From: Streptomyces sparsogenes
GTDB taxonomy: Bacteria > Actinomycetota > Actinomycetes > Streptomycetales > Streptomycetaceae
DNA: 64,000 nucleotides
Assembly (NCBI RefSeq): GCF_001704635.1
Contig: NZ_MAXF01000038.1
Coordinates: 62,001-126,000, forward strand
Direction: 5' to 3'
The position numbers and the translations under genes were made by a program. Under the pieces are notes generated by a model, which did not search any database, was not told where the DNA came from, and was given only the letters and a program-made list of their open reading frames with translations. Each line of letters starts with the position of its first letter. Within the stretch, counting starts at the first letter, position 1. Shown here piece after piece: positions 34,840-43,433 of the stretch.

Positions 34840-34910
34840 CCGGGGCTCCCCGGCGCCGCCCCTCGCCCGTCCGCCCCGCACAGCCGCACCGCCCTGACCC
34901 GTCCGGCGGA

Positions 34911-34931
34911 CCCGTGGGCCGAGCCCACGGG
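34911..34931. terminator. Short GC hairpin after the TIGR03089 gene
   Basis: CCCGTGGGC / GCCCACGGG (34911-34919 with 34923-34931, loop CGA), 9-bp perfect stem. A plausible terminator separating the TIGR03089 gene from the LCP genes. Confidence 0.5.
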
Positions 34932-35074
34932 CCCCGCCGCCCGCCCCGCGCGATGATCGACGCGACGTACAACCATGTGCGGGGTTCGCATGTCTGCTCC
35001 AGTAATCACGACCCCGGCACGGGTCGGCGCCGCCCCTCCGGGCCGAGGAGGCGGACGGGTGGGAGGACGCAGAC

Positions 35075-36202
35075 GTGACCACAGACAGCGCGGGCGAGAC
35101 ACCGGAACGAAGACCACGCCGCCGCCGCTGGCCGCGTGTGCTCGCGCTCGTGGTGGCCTTCCTGGTGCTGTCGGGGGCCGGGGTGGGGTGGTGGCTCTAC
35201 GAGCGCCTCGACGGCAACATCAGGACCGACACCCGCACCGAGAACGAGCTGCGGAAGTACGAGGCCGAGCGGCCGGTGCCGGTGGTCAGGGACGCCCAGA
35301 ACATCCTGCTCATCGGCTCGGACAACCGCGGCGGCAAGGGCAACGGCAAGTACGGCCGGGACACCGGCACCCAGCGCTCGGACACCACGATCCTGCTCCA
35401 TCTGCAGGCGGGCGGGAAGAGCGCGACCGCGGTCTCCATCCCGCGCGACCTGATGGTGGACATCCCCGCCTGCACCGGGGCGGACGGGAAGCGCGGCACG
35501 GCCAGGTTCGCCCAATTCAACTGGGCGTTCGAATTCGGCGGGCCGGCCTGCACCATCCGCACCGTCGAAAAGCTCACCGGCATCCGCGTCGACCACCACA
35601 TGATCGTGGATTTCAGCGGCTTCAAGAAGATGGTGAACGCGGTCGGCGGAGTCGAGGTCTGCCTGAAGGAAGCCATCGACGACGGCGAGGCCCATCTGGA
35701 GCTGCCGGCGGGCCGTCAGGTGCTCCACGGCGAGCAGGCCCTCGGCTTCGTCCGGGCCCGCTACAGCATCGGGGACGGCAGCGACACCGAGCGCATCGGG
35801 CGGCAGCAGGAGTTCCTCGGCGCGCTTGTGAAGAAGTTGCAGAGCAATGGTGTACTGCTCAATCCCACGCGGCTGTACCCGGTGCTCGACGCGGCGACCT
35901 CGTCCCTGACCACGGATCCGGGCCTGAACTCGCTCAAGGACCTCTACGACCTGGCGACCGGCATGCGGCACATCCCCCGCGACAAGATCCGGTTCCTGAC
36001 GATTCCGCGGCAGCCCTACACCTACAACCGGAACCGCGATGAGCTGGTCCAGCCCGACGCCGACCGGCTGTTCCGGCAACTGCGGCTCGACCACTCGGTG
36101 CCGGTGGCCAGGGCGGTCGCCCACGCGTCCGGCGACGACCCGAAGGGCGGGACCTCCACGCCGTACAAGGGAACCACCGCAGCCCATGACATGTGCGAAT
36201 GA
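35075..36202 (+). CDS. LCP (LytR-CpsA-Psr) family cell wall ligase, copy 1
   Basis: LCP proteins transfer undecaprenyl-linked glycopolymers (teichoic acid-like polymers, arabinogalactan, capsule) onto peptidoglycan at the outer face of the membrane. This 375-residue member has a basic N-terminus and one membrane helix (VLALVVAFLVLSGAGVGWWLY), then the LCP core: NILLIGSDNRGG, RSDTTILLHL, SIPRDLMVDIP, and the active-site Arg motif FVRARYS followed by ERIGRQQEFL. It has no LytR_C domain. Starts at GTG 35075 after GGGAGGAC. First of five LCP genes within 9.7 kb; the second follows after 230 bp. Confidence 0.92.
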   Translation: MTTDSAGETPERRPRRRRWPRVLALVVAFLVLSGAGVGWWLYERLDGNIRTDTRTENELRKYEAERPVPVVRDAQNILLIGSDNRGGKGNGKYGRDTGTQRSDTTILLHLQAGGKSATAVSIPRDLMVDIPACTGADGKRGTARFAQFNWAFEFGGPACTIRTVEKLTGIRVDHHMIVDFSGFKKMVNAVGGVEVCLKEAIDDGEAHLELPAGRQVLHGEQALGFVRARYSIGDGSDTERIGRQQEFLGALVKKLQSNGVLLNPTRLYPVLDAATSSLTTDPGLNSLKDLYDLATGMRHIPRDKIRFLTIPRQPYTYNRNRDELVQPDADRLFRQLRLDHSVPVARAVAHASGDDPKGGTSTPYKGTTAAHDMCE

Positions 36203-36432
36203 AAGCGCCAAAAGGTACGCTCAACGGCTCGCAGGAAAACTCGAAAGGATTGGGCAGATTGCCCAGTTGTAGGGAAGTGGAATTTGTCACCGGCGTCGCT
36301 TGACGCTGAACTGGGCGGATAGTGTGAGCGATCCGGTGCGCTTACCAGGTGGCCGCGCACTATTTTTTGACGATCGACCGAGCGCCTTGAGGGGGAGGCG
36401 CCGCGTGGCACCAACGGAGGACACAGGGGACC

Positions 36433-38133
36433 GTGGACGCGCAAGGCCATGGGCAGGCGGACGACTTCGATCCCGCCGATCAGTGGGTGTTCGACCCGAA
36501 CACCGGCAGCTATGAGCTGCGGCTGAATCCTGCCGGGGATTCGGCGGACATCACCCCCGAGGACCGGCCGGCCCCCAGCAGACCCAGGAGCCGCCGCCGC
36601 GCCCCGGACCCCGAGCCCGAGCCGACGCCGCCGCGCGGGCGGCGCAGGGCGGCCGGCAAGCCGGGGAAGCCGGCGGGCCCCACCAGCCGCCGCAAGCCGA
36701 AGCCGAAGAAGTCCAAGGCCAAGAAGGCGCTGTACTGGGGCAGCGGCACCCTCGCCTTCCTGCTGGTCGGCGGGTCCGTCGCGGCCTATCTGGTCTACCA
36801 GCACCTCAACAACAACATCAAAAAGGTCGACGTCGGCGAGAACAACGCCGCGGTCAGCGACGGCCCGATGAACATCCTGGTCATCGGCACCGACAAGCGC
36901 GACGGCAAGGGCAACGAGGGATACGGCGACGCCGGGAGCGTCGGCCACGCGGACACCACGATCCTCTTCCACGTCTCCGCGGACCGGACGAACGCCACCG
37001 CGCTGAGCATCCCGCGCGACATGATCACCGACATCCCGGACTGCACCACCAGGGCAGACGGCGACAAGAAGTTCATCCAGGGCGAGGAGGGGGTGCGCTT
37101 CAACACCAGCCTCGGCCAGGAGGGGCGCGACCCCAGCTGCACCTGGGCGACCGTCGAGAAGCTCACCGGGCTGAACATCAACCACTTCATGATGGTGGAC
37201 TTCAACGCCGTCAAGACGCTCTCCAGCGCGGTCGGCGGGGTCGAGGTCTGCCTGGGCAAGGACATCGACGACCCGAAGTCCCACCTGAAGCTGAGCAAGG
37301 GCCGGCACACCATCGAGGGCGAGGACGCCCTGGCGTTCGTGCGGACCCGGCACAGCGTCGGCTACGAGAGCGACCTGGACCGGATCAAGCTCCAGCAGCA
37401 GTTCCTCAGCTCGATGATGCGCAAGATGAAGTCGAGCGGCACGCTCACCAGCCCCTCGAAGATGTGGGACCTGGCCAACTCCGCCACCAAGGCGCTCACG
37501 GTGGACACCGGCATCGGCACCGTCAACAAGCTCAAGGACCTGGCGCTGAACCTCAGCAAGGTCGACCTGAAGAACGTCACCTTCGTCACCGTCCCGGTGG
37601 TGGACAACACCGACGGCGCGACGGTGAAGCTCGACGAGGCCAAGGCCGAGCCGCTGTTCGCGATGGTCAGGCAGGACGTGTCGCTGACCGAGGTGAAGAA
37701 GAAGGAGAAGGCCGACAAGGCCAAGCAGGCCGCCAAGCTCAAGGGCCCCAAGGCCGACCCGGCGAACGTCCGGGTGAAGGTCCTCAACGGCAGCGGGCGG
37801 ATGGGCGCGGCCCAGGAGACCGTCGACTGGATGCAGAACAGCGAAGGTATGCTCCGGTCCAGCAACGGCGGAAACGCTTCGGCGGATCTGAAGAAGACGA
37901 CGCTGGAGTACGCGCCCAACCAGGCCGACCAGGCGCGTCGCCTGGCCGACAGCATGGGGCTGCCCGCCACCGCGCTGAAGGAGGGCACCGAGGATGCCGC
38001 CCCCATGGCGGAGATGACCCTCACCCTCGGGGCGGACTTCAAGGGCGCCGGCGTCCCGATCGCCGCTCCCTCGAAGGCGCCGAAGGACATTCAGAGGGTC
38101 GAGGCGGACGACAAGAGCGTCTGCGCCAAGTGA
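36433..38133 (+). CDS. LCP family protein with LytR_C domain, copy 2
   Basis: A 566-residue LCP protein. A long charged, Pro/Arg/Lys-rich cytoplasmic N-terminus (1-95) precedes the membrane helix (GSGTLAFLLVGGSVAAYLVY). The LCP core (about 135-320) has NILVIGTDKRDGKG, HADTTILFHV, SIPRDMITDIP and FVRTRHS; the following motif is LDRIKLQQQF, so the usual second Arg (RQQ) is replaced. The C-terminal LytR_C domain (about 450-555) begins VRVKVLNGSGRMG. Starts at GTG. The 230-bp gap before it contains a TGGGCA-GAT-TGCCCA hairpin and is relatively AT-rich, so it may have its own promoter. Confidence 0.9.
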   Translation: MDAQGHGQADDFDPADQWVFDPNTGSYELRLNPAGDSADITPEDRPAPSRPRSRRRAPDPEPEPTPPRGRRRAAGKPGKPAGPTSRRKPKPKKSKAKKALYWGSGTLAFLLVGGSVAAYLVYQHLNNNIKKVDVGENNAAVSDGPMNILVIGTDKRDGKGNEGYGDAGSVGHADTTILFHVSADRTNATALSIPRDMITDIPDCTTRADGDKKFIQGEEGVRFNTSLGQEGRDPSCTWATVEKLTGLNINHFMMVDFNAVKTLSSAVGGVEVCLGKDIDDPKSHLKLSKGRHTIEGEDALAFVRTRHSVGYESDLDRIKLQQQFLSSMMRKMKSSGTLTSPSKMWDLANSATKALTVDTGIGTVNKLKDLALNLSKVDLKNVTFVTVPVVDNTDGATVKLDEAKAEPLFAMVRQDVSLTEVKKKEKADKAKQAAKLKGPKADPANVRVKVLNGSGRMGAAQETVDWMQNSEGMLRSSNGGNASADLKKTTLEYAPNQADQARRLADSMGLPATALKEGTEDAAPMAEMTLTLGADFKGAGVPIAAPSKAPKDIQRVEADDKSVCAK

Positions 38134-38202
38134 TCACTACCGGCCAGCGGAGCATGCTCACCCATCGGGCCGGAACCACCATTGAGGAACAGGGGAGGCC
38201 CG

Positions 38203-39966
38203 GTGCGGCAGAGCGGTGTGCGGGGGGAGGGCGCCCGTCGGCGGGCGCCCGGGCCCCGCGACGGGGGCAGGGACGGCAGCGCGCGCGAAGAAGACGGCGG
38301 GGCGTCGCATGACGCCGGGCCCACGGCCGGCGAAGGCGCCGACTCCCGGGACGCCGCGGCTGCTGACACCGGATTGCAGGGGGGCGGATCCCAGGGGGGC
38401 GGCCGCGCCGAGTCACGGCGCGCCGCACGCGCCGACGCCCAGGGCGGCGGACGCCGCCGCAAGGGCAAGAAGGGCCCGCGCCGCAAGAGGAGCAGAGGCG
38501 TGCGAATACTTCGCTGGACCGCGCTGACCCTGGCCGTGCTGATCGTCGGCGCGGCCGGCGCGGGCTACCTCTACTACCAGCACCTGAACGGCAACATCAA
38601 GAAGGCGGAGCTGGACCTCGGCGACAGCAAGCTCACCAAGCCGGAGCCGAACGCCGCGGGGCAGACCCCCCTCAACATCCTGCTGATCGGTGAGGACGAC
38701 CGCAGCAAGAAGGAGAACCTCAAGCTCGGTGGCTCCAAGAAGGACGCCACCCGCAAGCCGCTCGCCGATGTGCAGATGCTGGTGCACGTCTCGGCCGACC
38801 GCAGCAACATGACGGTCATCAGCATTCCGCGCGACACCCGGGTCACCATCCCCAAGTGCACCGACCCGAAGGACAACCACGTCTATCCGAAGCAGACGTT
38901 CGCGCCCATCAACGAGTCGCTCCAGCACGGCGGACCCGGCTGCACGGTGGCCACCTGGAAGGAGCTGACCGGCATCTACATCGACCACTTCATGATGGTC
39001 GACTTCTCGGGCGTGGTGGACATGGCGGACGCCGTCGGCGGCGTCCCGGTGTGCGTGGACGCCAACATCTACTCCCACGACAGCAAGGGCCACGGCTCCG
39101 GTCTGCGGCTCACCAAGGGCACCCACCCGGTCAAGGGCGTGCAGGCCCTCCAGTGGCTGCGGACCCGCTACGGCTTCGAGGACAACACCGACATCGGCCG
39201 GGCCAAGGCCCAGCACCAGTACATGAGCTCCATGGTCCAGCAGCTCAAGTCCGGCACCAAGCTCTCCGACCCGGGCAAGCTGATGGACCTGGCGGAGGCC
39301 GCGATCAACGCGCTGACCGTCGACCACGGCCTCGGCACCATCAAGAAGCTCTACGACCTGGGCAACGACCTCAAGCGGGTGCCGACCAAGCGGACCACGA
39401 TGGTCACCATGCCCTGGGAGTACCGCAACGACGGCGAGTACGTGGTGCCCAAGCCCGACGACGCGGAGAAGACCTTCTCGCTCATCCGCAACGACATCGC
39501 GCTGGACGGCAAGGACAAGAAGAAGAAGCCCGCCAAGGTCCCCGCCCCCAGCATGGACAAGGGCGAGCTCCCGGTGGTCGTGCAGAACGGCACCGGCAGC
39601 ACCGTCCTGGGCGCGGCCTCCGGCCGGGCCAGGGACATCACCGCCGAGGTGGCCCGGCTGGGCTACGCCAAGGCCATCGCCAACACCGTCCTGACCTCGC
39701 AGGCCGACACCACCATCAGCTACCCGGACAAGGCCAGGCACGGCGACGCGCTGGCCCTGGCCAAGGCGCTGGGGCTGTCGAAGAGCGCGGTCAAGGAGTC
39801 CCAGTCGGTCACCGAGGTGACCCTGGTCGTCGGCAACGACTGGCGGCAGGGCACGACCTACCCGAAGTCCTCGGCCGACGACGAGGACAAGGCACCGAAG
39901 ATCGACGACACGCTCAACGGCGACGAGAAGAAGTGCATGCACGTCAACCCGGGCTACACGTTCTGA
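38203..39966 (+). CDS. LCP family protein with LytR_C domain, copy 3
   Basis: A 587-residue LCP protein. The start was set at the GTG at 38203 because GGGGAGG ends 4 bp before it. An Arg/Gly-rich disordered N-terminus (1-100), then a membrane helix (WTALTLAVLIVGAAGAGYLYY). The LCP core has NILLIGEDDRSKK, ADVQMLVHVSADR, SIPRDTRVTIP and WLRTRYGFEDN; the next motif is GRAKAQHQYM, so this copy lacks the canonical R-x-x-R-Q-Q arrangement. LytR_C domain (about 455-565) starts VVVQNGTGSTVLG. It ends at a perfect 17-bp hairpin facing a converging glycosyltransferase gene. Confidence 0.9.
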   Translation: MRQSGVRGEGARRRAPGPRDGGRDGSAREEDGGASHDAGPTAGEGADSRDAAAADTGLQGGGSQGGGRAESRRAARADAQGGGRRRKGKKGPRRKRSRGVRILRWTALTLAVLIVGAAGAGYLYYQHLNGNIKKAELDLGDSKLTKPEPNAAGQTPLNILLIGEDDRSKKENLKLGGSKKDATRKPLADVQMLVHVSADRSNMTVISIPRDTRVTIPKCTDPKDNHVYPKQTFAPINESLQHGGPGCTVATWKELTGIYIDHFMMVDFSGVVDMADAVGGVPVCVDANIYSHDSKGHGSGLRLTKGTHPVKGVQALQWLRTRYGFEDNTDIGRAKAQHQYMSSMVQQLKSGTKLSDPGKLMDLAEAAINALTVDHGLGTIKKLYDLGNDLKRVPTKRTTMVTMPWEYRNDGEYVVPKPDDAEKTFSLIRNDIALDGKDKKKKPAKVPAPSMDKGELPVVVQNGTGSTVLGAASGRARDITAEVARLGYAKAIANTVLTSQADTTISYPDKARHGDALALAKALGLSKSAVKESQSVTEVTLVVGNDWRQGTTYPKSSADDEDKAPKIDDTLNGDEKKCMHVNPGYTF

Positions 39967-39999
39967 GCGCCCTGCGCCGCGCCTGACGCCGCGGACAGC

Positions 40000-40037
40000 C
40001 GGAAGGGGCCGGACCCACCAGGGTCCGGCCCCTTCCG
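40000..40037. terminator. Perfect hairpin terminator between LCP copy 3 and the GT2 gene
   Basis: A 17-bp perfect stem (40000-40016 with 40021-40037, CGGAAGGGGCCGGACCC) with loop ACCA between converging genes; expected to work in both directions. Confidence 0.85.
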
Positions 40038-40087
40038 CGTACCGTCCGCCGCGTACTGGCCGCGGCGTACCGTCTGCCCCGTACGGG

Positions 40088-41116
40088 CTACCCGTGGGTG
40101 GGGGTCGCCGTGACCGCCGGGCGGCGGCTGGCGATGACCTTCCTGGCCAGCGAGCGCGGGCTGGTGAGGAAGCCCCAGCCCCACGACATGTGCATGGTGG
40201 CCAGCGCGACCGGGATCCGCAGCCGGGCCTTGAGCGGGAGACCCTTGCCCGCCGGGACGGAGCCCGCCGCGATGGCCGCCAGGTAGCCGCCCGGCACCAG
40301 CAGCCCCCACGGGGTCAGCGCGGCGCCCACCACCACGCCCGCCGCGATGGCGACGACGGCGGTCGGCGGCGCCAGATAGCGCAGGTTGATCGAGCCCTGG
40401 TGGTAGCGGGCCACCACATGCCGCCAGCGGCCGTAGTCCTTGTACTGCTTGGCCAGCGCCCGTACGTTCGGACGCGGCCGGTAGGAGACCTTCAGCTCGG
40501 GCGAGAACCAGATCAGCCCGCCCGCCTCACGGATCCGGAAGTTCAGCTCCCAGTCCTGGGCCCGGATGAACTCCTCGTTGTAGCCGCCCTGCCGCTCCAG
40601 CACCTCGCGGCGGAAGACCCCCAGGTAGACGGTCTCGGCCGGGGCCGCCTCGCCGCCGGTGTGGAAGGCCGCGTTGCCCACGCCGATCTTGGAGGTCATG
40701 GCGGCGGCGACGGCGTGCTCCCAGTCGTTCTCGCCCTCGGCGTGCATGATGCCGCCGACGTTCTGCGCGCCGGTCTCCTCCAGCAGCCGCACGGCGGTCG
40801 CGATGTAGTTCGGCGACAGCATGCCGTGGCCGTCGACCCGGACCACCACCGGGTGGCGGGACGCCTTGATCGCGGCGTTCAGCCCGGCGGGGGTACGGCC
40901 CGTGGGATTGGCGACGGTGTGCACCCGCGGGTCCTCCCGGACCAGCTCGGCGGCGATCTCGTCGGTCCGGTCCGTGGACGGGCCGAGCGCGATCACCACC
41001 TCCATCTCCCCGGCGTACTCCTGCTCGAGGATGTGCCGGACGGAGTTGCGCAGATGGCGTTCCTCATTGAGCACCGGCATGATCACGGAGACGGCCGGGA
41101 GCTGATGCGGGGGCAT
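40088..41116 (-). CDS. Family 2 glycosyltransferase with C-terminal membrane segments
   Basis: A 342-residue enzyme: GT-A fold VSVIMPVLNEERHLRNSV (9-26), EVVIALGPSTDRTDEIA, VVVRVDGHGMLSPNYI (metal-binding Asp), later QDWELNFRIREAGG acidic motif and the YKDYGRWRHVV segment typical of ExoA-like succinoglycan transferases. Two to three hydrophobic helices follow (about 255-315). It probably elongates a lipid-linked envelope polysaccharide at the inner membrane face, and its place among the LCP genes suggests that LCP proteins attach the product; that link is inference. Confidence 0.88.
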   Translation of the reverse strand: MPPHQLPAVSVIMPVLNEERHLRNSVRHILEQEYAGEMEVVIALGPSTDRTDEIAAELVREDPRVHTVANPTGRTPAGLNAAIKASRHPVVVRVDGHGMLSPNYIATAVRLLEETGAQNVGGIMHAEGENDWEHAVAAAMTSKIGVGNAAFHTGGEAAPAETVYLGVFRREVLERQGGYNEEFIRAQDWELNFRIREAGGLIWFSPELKVSYRPRPNVRALAKQYKDYGRWRHVVARYHQGSINLRYLAPPTAVVAIAAGVVVGAALTPWGLLVPGGYLAAIAAGSVPAGKGLPLKARLRIPVALATMHMSWGWGFLTSPRSLARKVIASRRPAVTATPTHG

Positions 41117-41321
41117 GGCACCTCGGAGCTCGGGGGACGGTGATCCCCCTCAAGACTGCGGTTGTCGATTTTCGGGGCTCACGTTACCGCGAATGGAGGA
41201 CGCCGGAGCGCGCCGCCCGGGTGGCAGCGGGCGGGGCGGGCGGCGTGGGGCCGCCGTTCCGCTCATCGTATGGCCCTACGGTGTGTGCCCCGCCACCCCC
41301 TCGCCGTCACGGAGGCCCCCA

Positions 41322-42749
41322 GTGAGCGCACCGGCCCGTCCGCCGACCCCCCGGCAGCCCTCCCGGCCCCGCTGGGGGCTGCGGCTCGCCACGGGCGGCG
41401 CCGCCCTGGTGCTGCTCGCCGCCGGCGTCGGGCACCTGCTGGTCACCGAGCTGGAGTCCGGGATCCACCGGGTCGACGCCTTCGGCGGGCTCGACGAGCG
41501 GCCCGTGGCCAGCGACCGGGGCGTCAACTTCCTGGTGGTCGGCACGGACGGCCGGGACAAGATCACCCCGGCGCAGAAGCGGCGGTACCGGCTGGGCGGC
41601 GCCCCCTGCCACTGCAGCGACACCATGATGCTGGTGCACCTGTCGGCCGACCGGGACCGCGCCAGCGTGGTCAGCCTCCCCCGCGACTCGTACGCCCGGA
41701 TCCCCGCGTACACCACCCCGTCCGGGCGGGTGCGGGCCGCGCACCACCAGAAGCTCAACGCCGCCTACGCCGAGGGCGGCCCCAGCCTGACCGTACGCAC
41801 CGTCGAGCGCATGACGGGCGTGCACATCGACCACTACCTCGAAGTGGACTTCACCAGCTTCATGAAGACCGTGGACGCGGTGGGCGGGGTCACGGTGTGC
41901 ACGACACGCCCGCTCAAGGACCGCTACACCGGCCTCGACCTGTCCGCCGGCACCCACGCCCTGGACGGCGGCCAGGCGCTGCAGTACGTGCGCTCCCGGC
42001 ACCTGGACGGCGCCGCCGACCTGGGCCGGATCCGGCGCCAGCAGCGCTTCCTCGCCTCCGTGATCCACCAGGTCACCGCCAGTGGCACGCTGCTCAACCC
42101 GGTGAAGTTCGGCCGGGTCGCGGCCGCCCTGCTCGGCTCGGTGCGCGCCGACCGGGGCTTCGGCGCGGCCGACATGGTCGCGCTCGGCCAGGCCATGCGG
42201 GGCTTCGGCGTCGAGTCCTCCGAGTTCGTCTCCGTACCGGTGGTGCTGCCCGGCACCCCGGTCAAGGGCCTCGGCTCGACGCTCCGCTGGGACCGGGTGC
42301 GGGCCGCGCGCCTGTTCAAGGCCCTCCGCGAGGACCGTCCGCTGGCCGTCCGCCGCCCGGGGCGGCCGCGGGCCGTCCCCGTCGACGTGCCCCCCGCCCA
42401 GGTCCGGGTCCGGGTGCTCAACGGCACCCACACCGCGGGCCTGGCCCGGCGCACCTACCGCGCGCTGCGCGCCACCGGCTTCGCCACCACCGGGGCCCCG
42501 GCGGACGCCGGGGTCCAGGGGGCGCGGCACACGCTGATCGAGTACGACCCGATCTGGAACCGCTCGGTGCGCTCGCTGGCGGCCGCGCTGCCCGGCGCCC
42601 GGCTGAAGCCGGTGGCGCGGCTGGGGTCGGTGATGCGGGTGACGCTGGGCTCGGACTTCCGGGCGGTGCGCCCGGTGCGCGCCGAGGACCCCACCGCGGA
42701 CAAGGCGGCCGGCCGGGCCGTCACCGGCGCCGAGGTCGCCTGCTCCTAG
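41322..42749 (+). CDS. LCP family protein with LytR_C domain, copy 4
   Basis: A 475-residue LCP protein starting at GTG with GGAGG 6 bp upstream. Short cytoplasmic N-terminus, membrane helix (GLRLATGGAALVLLAAGVGHLL, about 17-38), LCP core with NFLVVGTDGRDKI, CSDTMMLVHLSADR, SLPRDSYARIP, and a canonical active-site stretch YVRSRHLDGAADLGRIRRQQRFL. The C-terminal LytR_C domain (about 360-465) begins VRVRVLNGTHTAG. It has an unusual Cys-His-Cys (APCHCSDT) before the conserved Asp. Its stop codon lies inside a short direct repeat shared with the converging thioesterase gene. Confidence 0.9.
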   Translation: MSAPARPPTPRQPSRPRWGLRLATGGAALVLLAAGVGHLLVTELESGIHRVDAFGGLDERPVASDRGVNFLVVGTDGRDKITPAQKRRYRLGGAPCHCSDTMMLVHLSADRDRASVVSLPRDSYARIPAYTTPSGRVRAAHHQKLNAAYAEGGPSLTVRTVERMTGVHIDHYLEVDFTSFMKTVDAVGGVTVCTTRPLKDRYTGLDLSAGTHALDGGQALQYVRSRHLDGAADLGRIRRQQRFLASVIHQVTASGTLLNPVKFGRVAAALLGSVRADRGFGAADMVALGQAMRGFGVESSEFVSVPVVLPGTPVKGLGSTLRWDRVRAARLFKALREDRPLAVRRPGRPRAVPVDVPPAQVRVRVLNGTHTAGLARRTYRALRATGFATTGAPADAGVQGARHTLIEYDPIWNRSVRSLAAALPGARLKPVARLGSVMRVTLGSDFRAVRPVRAEDPTADKAAGRAVTGAEVACS

Positions 42750-42783
42750 GGGAATCCTCAGTCTCCTGGGGGAATCCTCAGTC
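42745..42783. repeat. Duplicated 19-bp segment over two converging stop codons
   Basis: CCTAGGGGAATCCTCAGTC (42745-42763) and CCTGGGGGAATCCTCAGTC (42765-42783) differ at one base. The first contains the stop of LCP copy 4 (TAG), the second the stop of the thioesterase gene (minus-strand TGA at 42778-42780). Confidence 0.85.
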
Positions 42784-43326
42784 CTCGATGCCCTCGGCGG
42801 CCCGCTGCGCGCGCAGCTCCTTGATCGCGCGGCGCCGGGCGAGCCGGTGCGTACGCCGGATCTGGGCCTCCTGGTACCGCCGCTTGTCCCGCTCGGTCTC
42901 CGGTATGACCGGCGGTACGGGGCGCGGCTTGCCGTCGGCGTCGACGGCCGCGAAGACCAGGTAGGCGCTGCCGACCTGGGTGGCGGGCGTGGACTCGTTC
43001 CACCGCTCGGCCAGCACCCGCACGCCGATCTCCATCGAGGACCGGCCCGTCCAGTTGACCTGGGCCTTCACATGGACGAGGTCGCCGACCCGGACCGGCT
43101 CCAGGAAGGCCATCTCATCCATGGAGGCCGTGACGGCGGGCCCCTCGGAGTGCCGCCCGGCGACCGCTCCGGCCGCGTCGTCGACCAATTTCATGATCAC
43201 GCCACCGTGTACGGTACCGAGGAGATTGGTGTCACTGCCGGTCATGATGTGGGAGAGCGTGGTGCGCGAGGCGGACGTGGGCTTACCCGGAATGCCTGAC
43301 TCCGGTTTCGGGGCCTGAATGGTCAT
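42778..43326 (-). CDS. Acyl-CoA thioesterase, hotdog fold
   Basis: A 182-residue hotdog-fold thioesterase of the cytosolic acyl-CoA hydrolase type. Motifs: LSHIMTGSDTNLLGTVHGGVIMKLVDDAAGAVA (central helix and catalytic Asp/Asn region), TASMDEMAFLEPVRVGDLVHVKAQVNWTGRSSMEIGVRV, and YLVFAAVDADGKPRPVP. The C-terminus is a basic coiled segment. The start MTIQAPKPE at 43326 or the in-frame ATG at 43338 are both possible; neither has a good Shine-Dalgarno. Divergent from LCP copy 5 with about 107 bp between. Confidence 0.88.
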   Translation of the reverse strand: MTIQAPKPESGIPGKPTSASRTTLSHIMTGSDTNLLGTVHGGVIMKLVDDAAGAVAGRHSEGPAVTASMDEMAFLEPVRVGDLVHVKAQVNWTGRSSMEIGVRVLAERWNESTPATQVGSAYLVFAAVDADGKPRPVPPVIPETERDKRRYQEAQIRRTHRLARRRAIKELRAQRAAEGIED

Positions 43327-43433
43327 GCGGTCAACCATATGCCGGTCGGATTCTTATCAGGTCTGCAACAGCCGTGCCCCGATCCCGCACCCACCCTGTA
43401 AGGCCGCCCACCCGGGAAGGCAGACTTCCCTGC